A stretch of 14,500 nucleotides of DNA. Source: CAYLNM01 sp964385045 (GTDB taxonomy: Bacteria; Planctomycetota; Phycisphaerae; Phycisphaerales; SM1A02). This document shows positions 7,780 through 14,474 of the stretch, piece by piece (the first letter of the stretch is position 1; every line of letters starts with the position of its first letter). Both the position numbers and the translations under genes were made by a program. The notes below the pieces were generated by a model. That model did not search any database. It was not told where the DNA came from and worked only from the letters and a program-made list of their open reading frames with translations. The stretch lies in contig CAYLNM010000118.1 in NCBI GenBank assembly GCA_964385045.1, forward strand, positions 1 through 14,500, given 5' to 3'.

Positions 7780-8496
7780 TCAGGCGTGCGGCGGGTAGCA
7801 GAGATCGTCCCAGTCGCCCGTCCACGCGTGGTCGATGACGACGACGGCGACCTCGGGCAGCAGCAGCTCGAGGAAGCGGGCGGCGTGCCGGACGGGCGTG
7901 CGGTTCCTCTGGCCGTTGAAGGTCGCGGCGCCGTGCACGAGCTGGCAGCGAAGGAAGTACACGCGCTGGAGCACGTCGTGTAGGACGCGGCCGTGGCGCT
8001 GCTCGCGGAGGGCCGCGCGGATCTTGCGGACCGCGCCGCCGGTGGTGCGGACCGCGTCGAAGGTGGGATCGGCCCAGAAGTGCCGCATGAGGTACTCGTT
8101 GCCGACGAGCTTCTCGAGCAGCGGCCGGTGGGCGACGAGCATCATCCCGATCCGGCCGTCGGCGTCGGCGGCGAGGATGCGGGTGCAGAACGCGTCGAGC
8201 GTCTGCCGGTCGCCCATCGGCTCCCGGCGCTCGGCGTCCCAGCGGCCGTAGAGCGCGTTGAGGGCGGTCCACCGCCAGAGCAGGATCGCGTCGTGGGCGG
8301 AGGCGGCGCTGTCGGACGCGGCCACGTGCTCGGCCCGCTGCATCCAGCTGAAGCAGCGGTGCAGGCGGATGCGGATCGGCTCGTGGGCGGCGGCGGCGGC
8401 CGGCCCTTCCTTGACCGGCTTCCAGCGGCGGCGGAGCTGGCGGACGGTCAGGGGAGCGTCGGCGGCGTCGTCGTCGGCGGCGGCGTGGTCGGTCAT
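7780..8496 (-). CDS. HEPN-domain protein, 238 aa
   Basis: Helical soluble protein. After an acidic/Ala-rich N terminus and a basic VRQLRRRWKPVKE segment comes FSWMQRAEHV, then LLWRWTALNALYGRW (about 72-86), a pattern I associate with HEPN-fold proteins. The signature is YFLRCQLVHGAATFNG (180-195), with R183 and H188 giving the RX4H motif of metal-independent HEPN ribonucleases. Many HEPN proteins are RNases in toxin-antitoxin, abortive-infection or CRISPR-linked systems, so RNA cleavage is plausible here but not shown. MTDH is preferred as start because the open frame upstream is low-complexity Pro/Arg/Thr; no good Shine-Dalgarno precedes it, so the start is uncertain. No MNT nucleotidyltransferase antitoxin gene lies beside it. 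Its divergent neighbour, the DUF4236-TPR gene, begins 185 bases away. It could be a stand-alone HEPN hypothetical. Confidence 0.75.
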   Translation of the reverse strand: MTDHAAADDDAADAPLTVRQLRRRWKPVKEGPAAAAAHEPIRIRLHRCFSWMQRAEHVAASDSAASAHDAILLWRWTALNALYGRWDAERREPMGDRQTLDAFCTRILAADADGRIGMMLVAHRPLLEKLVGNEYLMRHFWADPTFDAVRTTGGAVRKIRAALREQRHGRVLHDVLQRVYFLRCQLVHGAATFNGQRNRTPVRHAARFLELLLPEVAVVVIDHAWTGDWDDLCYPPHA

Positions 8497-8681
8497 CGGG
8501 AGCCCAGGTCGGTCGTCGGACGCGACGAGGGTCCTCGCCGGGGGCGTGGCCGTCAATGGCGGCACGGGCGGCATGGTCGCCGCGCGCGACGGCGTCGCGG
8601 GGCGAGTGCGCGTGGCGGGCAGCGGTCGCCGGCCCGTATCGTGCCGAGCCATGACGGCATGACGGCCAAGGGGGGTCCCCG
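8497..8681. promoter_or_regulatory. Divergent promoter region, HEPN and DUF4236 genes
   Basis: This 185-base GC-rich space between two divergent starts must hold at least the plus-strand promoter, though I see no clear -35/-10 pair. A GGGGGG run (8670-8675), six bases before the ATG, serves as Shine-Dalgarno for the plus-strand gene and overlaps a GGGGTCCCC palindrome that could hide it in a hairpin. Confidence 0.4.
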
Positions 8682-9797
8682 ATGAGCTTCCGATTCTGGC
8701 GACGCGTGCGGATCGCCCCCGGCGTCACGCTCAACCTCAGCAAGCGGGGGGCGAGCGTGTCGGTGGGGCCGCAGGGAGCGAAGCTCACCGCGGGGACCAG
8801 CGGGGCGCGGGCGACTGCCGGCATCCCGGGCAGCGGGCTGTTCTACACGAAGACGCTGGGTGGGCGCCGCGGCGGACGCGGCGGACGCGGCGGACGAACG
8901 TCGCGACGGCGGGGTGCGCCCGCGCGGGCGGAGCAGGAGGCCGCCGCCGCCGACCGGCTCGACCTCGGCTTCTTCGAGCGGCTGGTGACGCCGAAGCACG
9001 AGGAGTGGTTCGTCGACGCGGCGCGGGCGCTCGTGACCGGCGACGCGGACGCGGCGTACCGCCACGCGGCGCGGGCCCGGCAGGGCGCCGACGCGGCGTG
9101 GATCGCGGGCTCGGTCGCGCTGGACCGGCAGGATCACGCCCGGGCGCGGGAGCACTTCGCCGAGGCCTGGCGTCGCCGCCGCACGCTCGGCCGGATGTTC
9201 GCCAAGCACGGCGTGAGCGCGGTGCTGGATCTCGCGGTGACCGGCAGCGTGCGGGCCCGCGTGGAGCCCGACGAGCGCGGGCTGCTGCTCGTCCGGGCCG
9301 AGCTCGCCCAGGCGGCGGGTGACGAGGCGGGGGCCCTGCGGTGCGTCCGGGCCCTGCACGAGCGGGAGCCGGACGACCCCGTGGTGCGGCTGTCGCTCGC
9401 GGAGCTGCTCGTCGGCGATCTGGTGCGCCCGATGGCGGCGGACCCGCGGCAGCCCCTGCAGGTGCGGCTCGACGCGCGGCGGCGGGCGGCGTGCGAGGAG
9501 GTGGTCGCCCTCGCCGCCGACGTCGAGAACGAGTCCGAGCTTCACGCCGCCCTGCTCTACCACGGGGCGATCGCCCTCGCGGCCCTCGGCCTGCACGTCG
9601 CGGCCCGCGACCGGCTCACCGCGGCGCTGCGGCGCCGGAAGGACCGCTCCGAGGCCCTGCTCCGCGAGGCCCGCTTCCTGCGGGCGCTGGTGTACGAGGT
9701 GCTCGGGCGGAAGCGGCAGGCGCGGACGGATCTCGAGCGGATCTACGCCGAGGCGCCGCGGTTCCCGGGCGTGGCCGCGCGGCTGGGGCTGCGGTGA
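8682..9797 (+). CDS. DUF4236 domain protein with C-terminal TPR-like helices, 371 aa
   Basis: Residues 1-60 (FRFWRRVRIAPGVTLNLSKRG, then SVSVGPQGAKLTAG and GIPGSGLFYT) are a textbook DUF4236 domain, a small strand-rich module of unknown function usually at the N terminus. A Gly/Arg linker made of three GGR repeats and basic residues (about 64-85) follows. Residues about 95-371 are helical, with TPR-like pairs: AAYRHAARARQGADAAWIAGSVALDRQDHARAREHFAEAW, and near the end YEVLGRKRQARTDLERIYAEAP. TPR arrays generally mediate protein binding. No signal peptide or membrane segment is seen, so it is probably cytoplasmic. The start is supported by a G-rich Shine-Dalgarno and by the DUF4236 MSFRFW opening. 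The gene converges on the PIN gene, with 25 bases between the stops. Confidence 0.88.
   Translation: MSFRFWRRVRIAPGVTLNLSKRGASVSVGPQGAKLTAGTSGARATAGIPGSGLFYTKTLGGRRGGRGGRGGRTSRRRGAPARAEQEAAAADRLDLGFFERLVTPKHEEWFVDAARALVTGDADAAYRHAARARQGADAAWIAGSVALDRQDHARAREHFAEAWRRRRTLGRMFAKHGVSAVLDLAVTGSVRARVEPDERGLLLVRAELAQAAGDEAGALRCVRALHEREPDDPVVRLSLAELLVGDLVRPMAADPRQPLQVRLDARRRAACEEVVALAADVENESELHAALLYHGAIALAALGLHVAARDRLTAALRRRKDRSEALLREARFLRALVYEVLGRKRQARTDLERIYAEAPRFPGVAARLGLR
8871..8897 (+). repeat. Triplicated 9-bp repeat encoding GGR
   Basis: GGCGGACGC occurs three times in a row (last copy with one change), encoding part of the Gly/Arg linker between the DUF4236 domain and the helical part. Such linkers often vary in length. 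Confidence 0.75.
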
Positions 9798-9822
9798 GGC
9801 GTCCGGGCCCGGGCATCAGCGG

Positions 9823-10287
9823 TCAGGAGAAGAGATACGGTCCGCTGGTCGGAAGATCGCGGGCATCGAGGCCCGCCTTGGCGGCGAGCGACCGCAGTCC
9901 GGCGTCGTGCGAGGAGCGTCGCTGGGCGCCGCCCGCACGCGAGCTCGCGACGATCAGGACGTCGGCCTTCAGGATCGGCCGCCTTCCGTCGTCGTGGTCG
10001 AGGGTGCGACCGAGATGCCGGAGCTCGGCGCTCCGCTCGGCGGCGCGGGCGTCGAAGGGCTGCACGATGAATGCGGTCTCGACTTCGCGTCGCAGCCCAC
10101 TTCGTTGCGTCGGCTCCGCGCCGGCGAGAAACTCCGCGAGTGTGATCGAGGTGATCATGAGCTCGGTGTCCTCGGTTGCCATCGCCTCGAAGAGCCACCG
10201 TGCCCGCTGGATCAGATCCTCCTGCCCAGGGGTTGCCACCTCCCGCACCCACCAGACGAGCACGTTGGTGTCCACGACGACGATCAC
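9823..10287 (-). CDS. PIN-domain ribonuclease-like protein, VapC-type toxin candidate, 154 aa
   Basis: The start is a GTG giving VIVVVDTNVLVWW, the canonical PIN opening strand. Longer open frame upstream runs through the neighbour's coding sequence in another frame and is rejected. All four conserved acidic positions are visible: D6 (VVDTNV), E52 (ITLAEFL), D109 (KADVLIVASS) and D128 (SHDAGLRSL). The length of 154 residues is normal for VapC-like PIN proteins, Mg-dependent RNases that cleave tRNA, rRNA or mRNA; the target here cannot be read from sequence. Its start overlaps the stop of the upstream gene in GTGA, so translation is probably coupled. The two together look like a toxin-antitoxin pair, although the partner is much larger than a normal VapB. 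It converges with the DUF4236-TPR gene. Confidence 0.85.
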   Translation of the reverse strand: MIVVVDTNVLVWWVREVATPGQEDLIQRARWLFEAMATEDTELMITSITLAEFLAGAEPTQRSGLRREVETAFIVQPFDARAAERSAELRHLGRTLDHDDGRRPILKADVLIVASSRAGGAQRRSSHDAGLRSLAAKAGLDARDLPTSGPYLFS

Positions 10288-11144
10288 CCGGCGGCCTCGT
10301 CGACATCGCCGGTCAAGAAGGCGTCCGAGTCGGGTCTGGCATCCCATCCGGCGGCCCCCGCGTCGCGAAGCCGCCGGCGAATCTCGTCGAACTTCGTGAT
10401 CCGGTAGTCGACGATCTGCTCGACGTGAAAGTCGATGATCGTTCCGGTCGCCGTGAGCCAGGTCGCCGTGCCACGCAGCACCACGCGGGAATACAGATAG
10501 CTCGCGAGCGTCCTGGCCTGTTCCGCGGTGACGTCGCAGTAGAGGGCGCTGCTCTGACCGGCGACGCGGATCATGCACCGCGGTCGCGTCGCTCCGCCCA
10601 CCCGCTTCAGCTCGCCGTAGATCTGCGTCTCGCCGCGCGAGGTGTAGTGGTCGCGGACGTGGGAGTAGCTCATCGGAGAGATGCGAGCGATGACCTCGGC
10701 CGGCGACTCCGGCTCGGAGTCGGTGGTGCGGCGGCGAAGGATCACCTCGCAGTCAGCCCTCTTCGCCACCTCGCTCAGGGCCTTGATCGTCGGCACGGCG
10801 GTCGTGACGACCGAAGGCGGAATCGGTTCGTCTCGGCCTTTGCCCGCGCTGTCGATGATCGCTCCCACGAGTCGTAGACGATCGACGACCGACTCGGGCG
10901 ATCGAGCGACACACTGATAGACCGCGGAGCCCCGGCGGATCCGAAGCAGGGCAATGCTCGGCACGCCGCGATCGTCGTGCGTGTCCTCGTCGCGAACGAA
11001 CGCCTGAAGGGCGCCGATCGCATCACTGACCACACGGATCGGAAGCTCCTCCGGAAGCCGCGAGGTCAGGTAGATCTCGAAGTCTGGATGTGGCGATCGA
11101 ATGGCGATCGTGGTGGCTCCCGGTCGTGCTTCGACACTGTACAC
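10284..11144 (-). CDS. Unidentified 286-aa partner of the PIN protein, putative antitoxin
   Basis: I do not recognise a named family. The protein is soluble with three visible parts. About 1-100 is mixed strand and helix (TIAIRSPHPDFEIYLTSRLPEE, then AIGALQAFVRDED). About 100-165 is helical and charged. At 174-247 a strand-rich segment (QIYGELKRVGG, then CMIRVAGQSSALYCDVTAEQARTLASYLYSRVVLRGTATW and TIIDFHVEQIVDY) looks like a small barrel, possibly OB-like. A helix with FDEIRRRLRDAGAAGWD ends the protein. Its last codon overlaps the PIN gene start (GTGA), and the gene order antitoxin-toxin is the usual one. I infer that it neutralises or directs the PIN protein. No ribbon-helix-helix, AbrB or HTH motif typical of VapB is seen. 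The start is a GTG with no clear Shine-Dalgarno, so it is tentative; a GATAGATATC element about 35 bases upstream could be part of a promoter. Confidence 0.72.
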   Translation of the reverse strand: MYSVEARPGATTIAIRSPHPDFEIYLTSRLPEELPIRVVSDAIGALQAFVRDEDTHDDRGVPSIALLRIRRGSAVYQCVARSPESVVDRLRLVGAIIDSAGKGRDEPIPPSVVTTAVPTIKALSEVAKRADCEVILRRRTTDSEPESPAEVIARISPMSYSHVRDHYTSRGETQIYGELKRVGGATRPRCMIRVAGQSSALYCDVTAEQARTLASYLYSRVVLRGTATWLTATGTIIDFHVEQIVDYRITKFDEIRRRLRDAGAAGWDARPDSDAFLTGDVDEAAG

Positions 11145-11306
11145 CGGTGCGTTGGGGGAATCCAGACAGAACCCTGATATCTATCCCGGATCCGGGGGCC
11201 GCGGAGTCGACCGGCCGGGCCGGCCCCGGGTGAAGCGTGGGCACCGGCCGCGCGACGTGTCGGTGCGGGCGAACGGCCCGGCGGCGTCACCGCGTTCACC
11301 CTCCGG
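11145..11306. promoter_or_regulatory. Upstream region of the PIN operon
   Basis: The minus-strand element TAGATA (within 11176-11185), about 35 bases before the GTG start, is a possible -10 box. No matching -35 box is evident. The rest of this stretch has no convincing gene on either strand. Confidence 0.25.
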
Positions 11307-11669
11307 TCACCTCGACGCCGTGGAGTCCAGCCGCTCGCGGCTCGACCCGAACTCGTGCTCGCGGCCGTCCTGCTCGCCGTGCTCGAAGGCGTCGTCGAAG
11401 TGCTCGCCCGATGGCGGCGCAACGCGCTTGACCCGCGTGCGCACGCCGTGGCGATCGGCGAGCCATCGCTGATCCCCGGCCTCGATGCGCGGCACGCGGG
11501 CGGTCATGCGGCTCGCGTTGGCGGAGGACGTACGCACGTCGCGGGCCGCCAACAGGAGGGTCTCGGCGAAGCCCTCGGCGTAGCTGCGGCCCGGGCCGCG
11601 GTAGCAGCCGCCGTCCATGCCGGCGGCGAGGGTGCCGATCACGAGCCGCGTCTCCTCGAACGGATGCAC
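11307..11669 (-). pseudogene. Possible small or remnant gene, up to 120 aa
   Basis: Function not recognised. The frame from a GTG at 11669 has strong third-position G/C bias and a plausible protein text in its first 60 residues (RLVIGTLAAGMDGGCYRG, then SYAEGFAETLLLAARDV), but becomes charged and low-complexity at the end (FEHGEQDGREHEFGSSRERL). No Shine-Dalgarno is seen and the frame stays open upstream without a good start. That fits either a genuine small hypothetical gene or the leftover 3' part of a larger gene broken near the boundary of the AT-richer module to the right. Confidence 0.3.
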
Positions 11670-11720
11670 CCCGTCTGCAGCAGGCCCTGGCCGGCTGTTT
11701 CCGCGGGTACGGAACGCATT

Positions 11721-11755
11721 CAGCCTACCGCCCGCTCGAGGCGGGCGGAAGGCTG
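11721..11755. repeat. Long inverted repeat, 14-bp stem
   Basis: Arms CAGCCT-A-CCGCCCGC and GCGGGCGG-A-AGGCTG form a 35-base hairpin with a five-base TCGAG loop and one A-A mismatch. There is no T tract on either side. It is stronger than the background palindromes here. It may be a factor-dependent 3' end, a REP-like element or part of a recombination site, as it lies 24 bases from the GTTAGGT end of the flanking inverted repeat. Confidence 0.8.
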
Positions 11756-11777
11756 GGCCTGACTGCAGCAGGAGGCT

Positions 11778-11789
11778 TGTTAGGTGGCT
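11778..11789 (+). repeat. Left copy of a 12-bp inverted repeat flanking the Gp37-TcmP module
   Basis: TGTTAGGTGGCT here is the exact reverse complement of AGCCACCTAACA at 13907-13918. The pair brackets the AT-richer two-gene module. It contains GTTAGGT, which fits the GTTRRRY integron core-site consensus, but a full attC partner was not found upstream. Confidence 0.7.
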
Positions 11790-11841
11790 GCGCGATCGCG
11801 ACGACCTAGGCCACGTAAATGCAGGCTAGCACGCAGTGGGG

Positions 11842-11870
11842 TTGATCGCTCTCGCGCGATGCGGTAGTAT
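11842..11870 (+). promoter_or_regulatory. Sigma70-like promoter of the Gp37-TcmP operon
   Basis: TTGATC and TAGTAT are separated by 17 bases, the optimal spacing, and lie 53 bases before the first ATG. This is the clearest -35/-10 pair in the window. Its location inside the inverted repeats suggests the module carries its own promoter. Confidence 0.6.
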
Positions 11871-11909
11871 GTCCGGCATGTGTTCGGTTGCCAGCAAACC
11901 CCCCCCCAC

Positions 11910-11915
11910 GGGGAG
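11910..11915 (+). promoter_or_regulatory. Ribosome binding site of the Gp37/Gp68-like gene
   Basis: GGGGAG sits seven bases before the ATG and fixes this start. A run of nine to ten C residues just upstream could pair with the G run and affect translation. Confidence 0.6.
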
Positions 11916-11922
11916 ATGAGCC

Positions 11923-12693
11923 ATGGCTCAAGCGTCGAGAATCGAGTGGACTGACGCTACCTGGAATCCTGTGGCAGGCTGTACGCCGGTCTCGGCGGGC
12001 TGCCGCAATTGTTATGCGGCGCGAATGGCGCTGCGACTTGAAGCGATGACCGGAGCGGTGGGGGCCAAGTACGCGGGCACCGCCCGGCGGACAAGGAGCG
12101 GGCGCCCTGTGTTCACCGGACAGGTTGCTCTCGATCACGAGGCGCTGGATGTGCCCCGCCGTTGGCGTAGTCCTCGCACCGTATTTGTAAACTCGATGAG
12201 CGATCTGTTTCACGAGTTTGTGCCAGACGGTTTTATTGAAGCTGTATTTGAAGTCGTCGCGGATTGCGAAAGGCATATCTTTCAGATCCTGACCAAGCGA
12301 CCCGAGCGCGCACTGCGAATGAGCGAGAGTCTCAGCTGGCCGTCCAACCTATGGATGGGAACAAGCGTTGAGGATCGACACGTGATCGATAGGGCTCGTG
12401 TACTGCAGCAGATCCCTGCGCGCACAAGGTTTCTCTCTTGCGAGCCGTTGATTGGGCCTCTAGGGCGCATGCCTTTGGCGGGGATCCACTGGGTAATCGT
12501 TGGCGGCGAATCCGGGCCAGGAGCGAGGCCGATGGACCCTGAATGGGTCCGATCAATCCGCCGCCAATGCGACGGTAAGGGCGTGCCGTTCTTCTTCAAG
12601 CAATGGGGCGGCGTCAACAAGAAGGCCGGCGGGCGGGAACTTGATGGTAAAGAATGGAACGCGACGCCACTAACAGTTTCTGCGGGGACATGA
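11923..12693 (+). CDS. Phage Gp37/Gp68-family three-Cys-motif protein (DUF5131), 256 aa
   Basis: The opening IEWTDATWNPVAGCTPVSAGCRNCYA is diagnostic of the Gp37/Gp68 (DUF5131) family. C20, C27 and C30 form a CX6CX2CY motif resembling the [4Fe-4S] site of radical SAM enzymes. Further family phrases follow: VFVNSMSDLFHEFVPD, FQILTKRPERA, LWMGTSVED, RFLSCEPLIGPL, WVIVGGESGPGARPM and VPFFFKQWGG. The length is normal for the family and the gene looks intact. The enzymatic reaction is not known to me. The family occurs in phages and bacteria, commonly beside tcmP, which follows one base after its stop. Codon use is much less GC-biased than in genes to the left (only 24 of the 60 bases from 12181 are G or C), a sign of recent acquisition. 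Start supported by GGGGAG. Confidence 0.93.
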   Translation: MAQASRIEWTDATWNPVAGCTPVSAGCRNCYAARMALRLEAMTGAVGAKYAGTARRTRSGRPVFTGQVALDHEALDVPRRWRSPRTVFVNSMSDLFHEFVPDGFIEAVFEVVADCERHIFQILTKRPERALRMSESLSWPSNLWMGTSVEDRHVIDRARVLQQIPARTRFLSCEPLIGPLGRMPLAGIHWVIVGGESGPGARPMDPEWVRSIRRQCDGKGVPFFFKQWGGVNKKAGGRELDGKEWNATPLTVSAGT

Positions 12694-12694
12694 C

Positions 12695-13861
12695 ATGAGC
12701 AATGACCGTGACCACTTTGATGAGTACAAGGAACAGACGCGGCTCAAGCATGAGATTCTAAGCGACTACCTCCCCGCCTACTTCCATCTCCTGAAGCGGC
12801 ACCAGGAGAACTTGGTCTACTTGGATGCCTTCGCCGGCCGCGGCATATATCGAAACGCGACGACGGGGGAGGAGTTTGCGGGTTCGCCGATTCGCGCTCT
12901 TCAGTTGATCTGCGGCAACCCAGAGTTCACAAGGCGGGTGTCGACGATATTCGTCGAAGCGGATGGAGTGAGTGCTGATTCACTAGAGGCCGAGGTGGGT
13001 GAGTTCACGGAATCACATCCGGATATCAGGCGGCCGCTAATCCTCCGCGGGGCGTTTGCCGATCAAGTAGGAAGGGTGCTGGATGAAGTTAACGATAGCC
13101 TGGCGCCTTGCTTCTTGTTCGTGGATCCGTGCGGGATCAGCGGCGTTGACTTCGCGACGGTTCGCCGCGTGATGCAGATCCCGCGATGCGAGGCGTTCAT
13201 ATTTTTCAATGTCAATGCTCTCCGGCGGGTGGCAGGTCTTGATGGCGTGAATCAGCACGTGATCGAGATGTATGGATCAGAGGAGCGGGCAGCGCGCGCG
13301 CTCCGTGCACACGCCAATCTTCCGACTGCTAGGGAGCGCGAGGACAGCCTGGTCGAGGAATACCGTCTCGCTTGTATCGAGGAGATGAATGCCAGGTACG
13401 TGATCCCGTTTCGGGTGGAACACGAGCAGCGACGCACGGTCAGTCACTACTTCCTGCATGTATCGAAGCACCCTCGAGGGTTTAGCATCATGAAGGACGT
13501 CATGTGGAGGCGGGGACGAACCCAGAGCGCGCCTGGCGGCCTTGAATTGGAGCAAGCTTCGCACACCGGGATTGAGCCGCTGTTTCAAAGCGGCTGGGAC
13601 GAGTTCAAAGCTCAAATCCTTCGAGTGCTGAGATCTGGCGATCGGCCGACAGGCTTCTTCTACAACGATTGCGTAAATGATCCTGAAGATCGCTACTCAC
13701 AGGGGGCGTATCGCCTGGCTCTGCTGGAACTTGAGGCGACGGGCCGCGTGGAAGCATTCGCGCTCGATTCAGGGAGAGTTGTCGGGCCCGGCGAGCGACC
13801 TAAGCGCCAAGGGGCCCCCACGCTCTCCGCGCGTTACGGAGTGCGGGCCATCGGGCAGTGA
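12695..13861 (+). CDS. tcmP: Three-Cys-motif partner protein TcmP, 388 aa
   Basis: Family features: KHEILSDYLPAYF (18-30), YLDAFAGRG (42-50, resembling a methyltransferase motif I), TIFVEAD (84-90), FLFVDPCG (140-147) followed by GVDFATV, and FIFFNVNALRRV. This order matches the TcmP family, which is defined by its occurrence next to the three-Cys Gp37/Gp68 proteins. The N-terminal half looks like a Rossmann-type, methyltransferase-like fold; the C-terminal part (about 290-388) includes FFYNDCVNDPEDRYSQGAYRLALLELEATG, probably a helical or winged-helix segment. Biochemical function is unknown; a joint action with the upstream protein on a shared substrate is inferred from their conserved pairing. 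The start lies one base after the upstream TGA (TGACATG), so translation is probably coupled. The codon pattern is AT-richer like its partner and unlike the left part of the window. Confidence 0.92.
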   Translation: MSNDRDHFDEYKEQTRLKHEILSDYLPAYFHLLKRHQENLVYLDAFAGRGIYRNATTGEEFAGSPIRALQLICGNPEFTRRVSTIFVEADGVSADSLEAEVGEFTESHPDIRRPLILRGAFADQVGRVLDEVNDSLAPCFLFVDPCGISGVDFATVRRVMQIPRCEAFIFFNVNALRRVAGLDGVNQHVIEMYGSEERAARALRAHANLPTAREREDSLVEEYRLACIEEMNARYVIPFRVEHEQRRTVSHYFLHVSKHPRGFSIMKDVMWRRGRTQSAPGGLELEQASHTGIEPLFQSGWDEFKAQILRVLRSGDRPTGFFYNDCVNDPEDRYSQGAYRLALLELEATGRVEAFALDSGRVVGPGERPKRQGAPTLSARYGVRAIGQ

Positions 13862-13906
13862 TCCGTCCTCGGGATCTTGCGTGTTCGCTAGCAGCGGTGT
13901 TGGCCG

Positions 13907-13918
13907 AGCCACCTAACA
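13907..13918 (-). repeat. Right copy of the 12-bp flanking inverted repeat
   Basis: AGCCACCTAACA is the exact reverse complement of the left copy. It begins 45 bases after the tcmP stop and includes ACCTAAC, which fits the RYYYAAC inverse-core consensus of integron attC sites, in the orientation expected after a plus-strand cassette gene. Confidence 0.7.
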
Positions 13919-13928
13919 GCAGTTAGGT
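13911..13928. repeat. Palindromic half-site pair ACCTAAC / GTTAGGT
   Basis: Two perfect 7-base arms are separated by AGCA. The right arm repeats the GTTAGGT of the left flank in direct orientation, so the module lies between two direct GTTAGGT copies as well as between inverted ones. The spacing is far too short for a normal attC. Confidence 0.7.
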
Positions 13929-14455
13929 AGGACCGGTTTCGTGAGGGTGGTGCAGCGCCCCCGCCACGTGGTGAACTCCCGGTGGCCGCAGGGCGGTGAA
14001 CGTTGCCGGCCACGCCGGTGATGCGCAACGACGCGAGCTCGCGGGTGGCCACGCGATGGACGCAACGGGTTGCGAGGCTCCGGCCACGCTCTCGCCAGCC
14101 GGGCTTGGTGGCAGGCTGGTCTCGGCGCGTTGTTGGGCTCCTGGGGTCTCCGGCCGCGTGAGGTGGCGGTCCCCGCCGCGTTGGACGTTTCGCGGGCGGC
14201 GGGGCGCCAAGAGCCGTGAAGCCGCCTTGTCGTGCAGCACGGGTGCTGCTGGCCGCGGCGTCGCCGGGGGTCGCCGCGGCCGCGCGGACTGGGGCCGGCC
14301 GGCGTCGAGTAGCCGGCCAGGAGGCCGCTCCACCGAGGCCTTCTCCGGCCCCGGTGGTTCGTAAGCGTCAAACAGCCTCGTGGCAGAGGCCGTTGACACG
14401 AACGTCGGCATGAGTTCGCCGTTCAGGCGGCCGCGGGGGCGTTAGCAGCCCGTTG

Positions 14456-14474
14456 AAAAAGCCCCCTGGAGGGC
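14456..14474 (-). terminator. Weak candidate intrinsic terminator on the minus strand
   Basis: Read on the minus strand, GCCC and GGGC form a short stem followed directly by TTTTT. The stem has only four firm pairs. It would serve a gene entering from beyond the right edge. Confidence 0.25.

Noticed and set aside
9803..9813. CCGGGCCCGGG palindrome between the convergent DUF4236 and PIN genes as a bidirectional terminator
   Set aside because: The stem is too short, with no loop space and no T tract on either strand; such palindromes are expected in this base composition.
9319..10407. Two long plus-strand frames crossing from the DUF4236 gene into the PIN gene
   Set aside because: They run out of frame through the TPR part and antisense through the PIN gene, with Ser/Arg/Pro-rich text and no start signal.
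11778..13928. A confirmed integron cassette
   Set aside because: No integrase gene, no complete attC of normal length (R'' and R' 57-141 bases apart) and only half-sites are visible, so it is kept as a hypothesis only.
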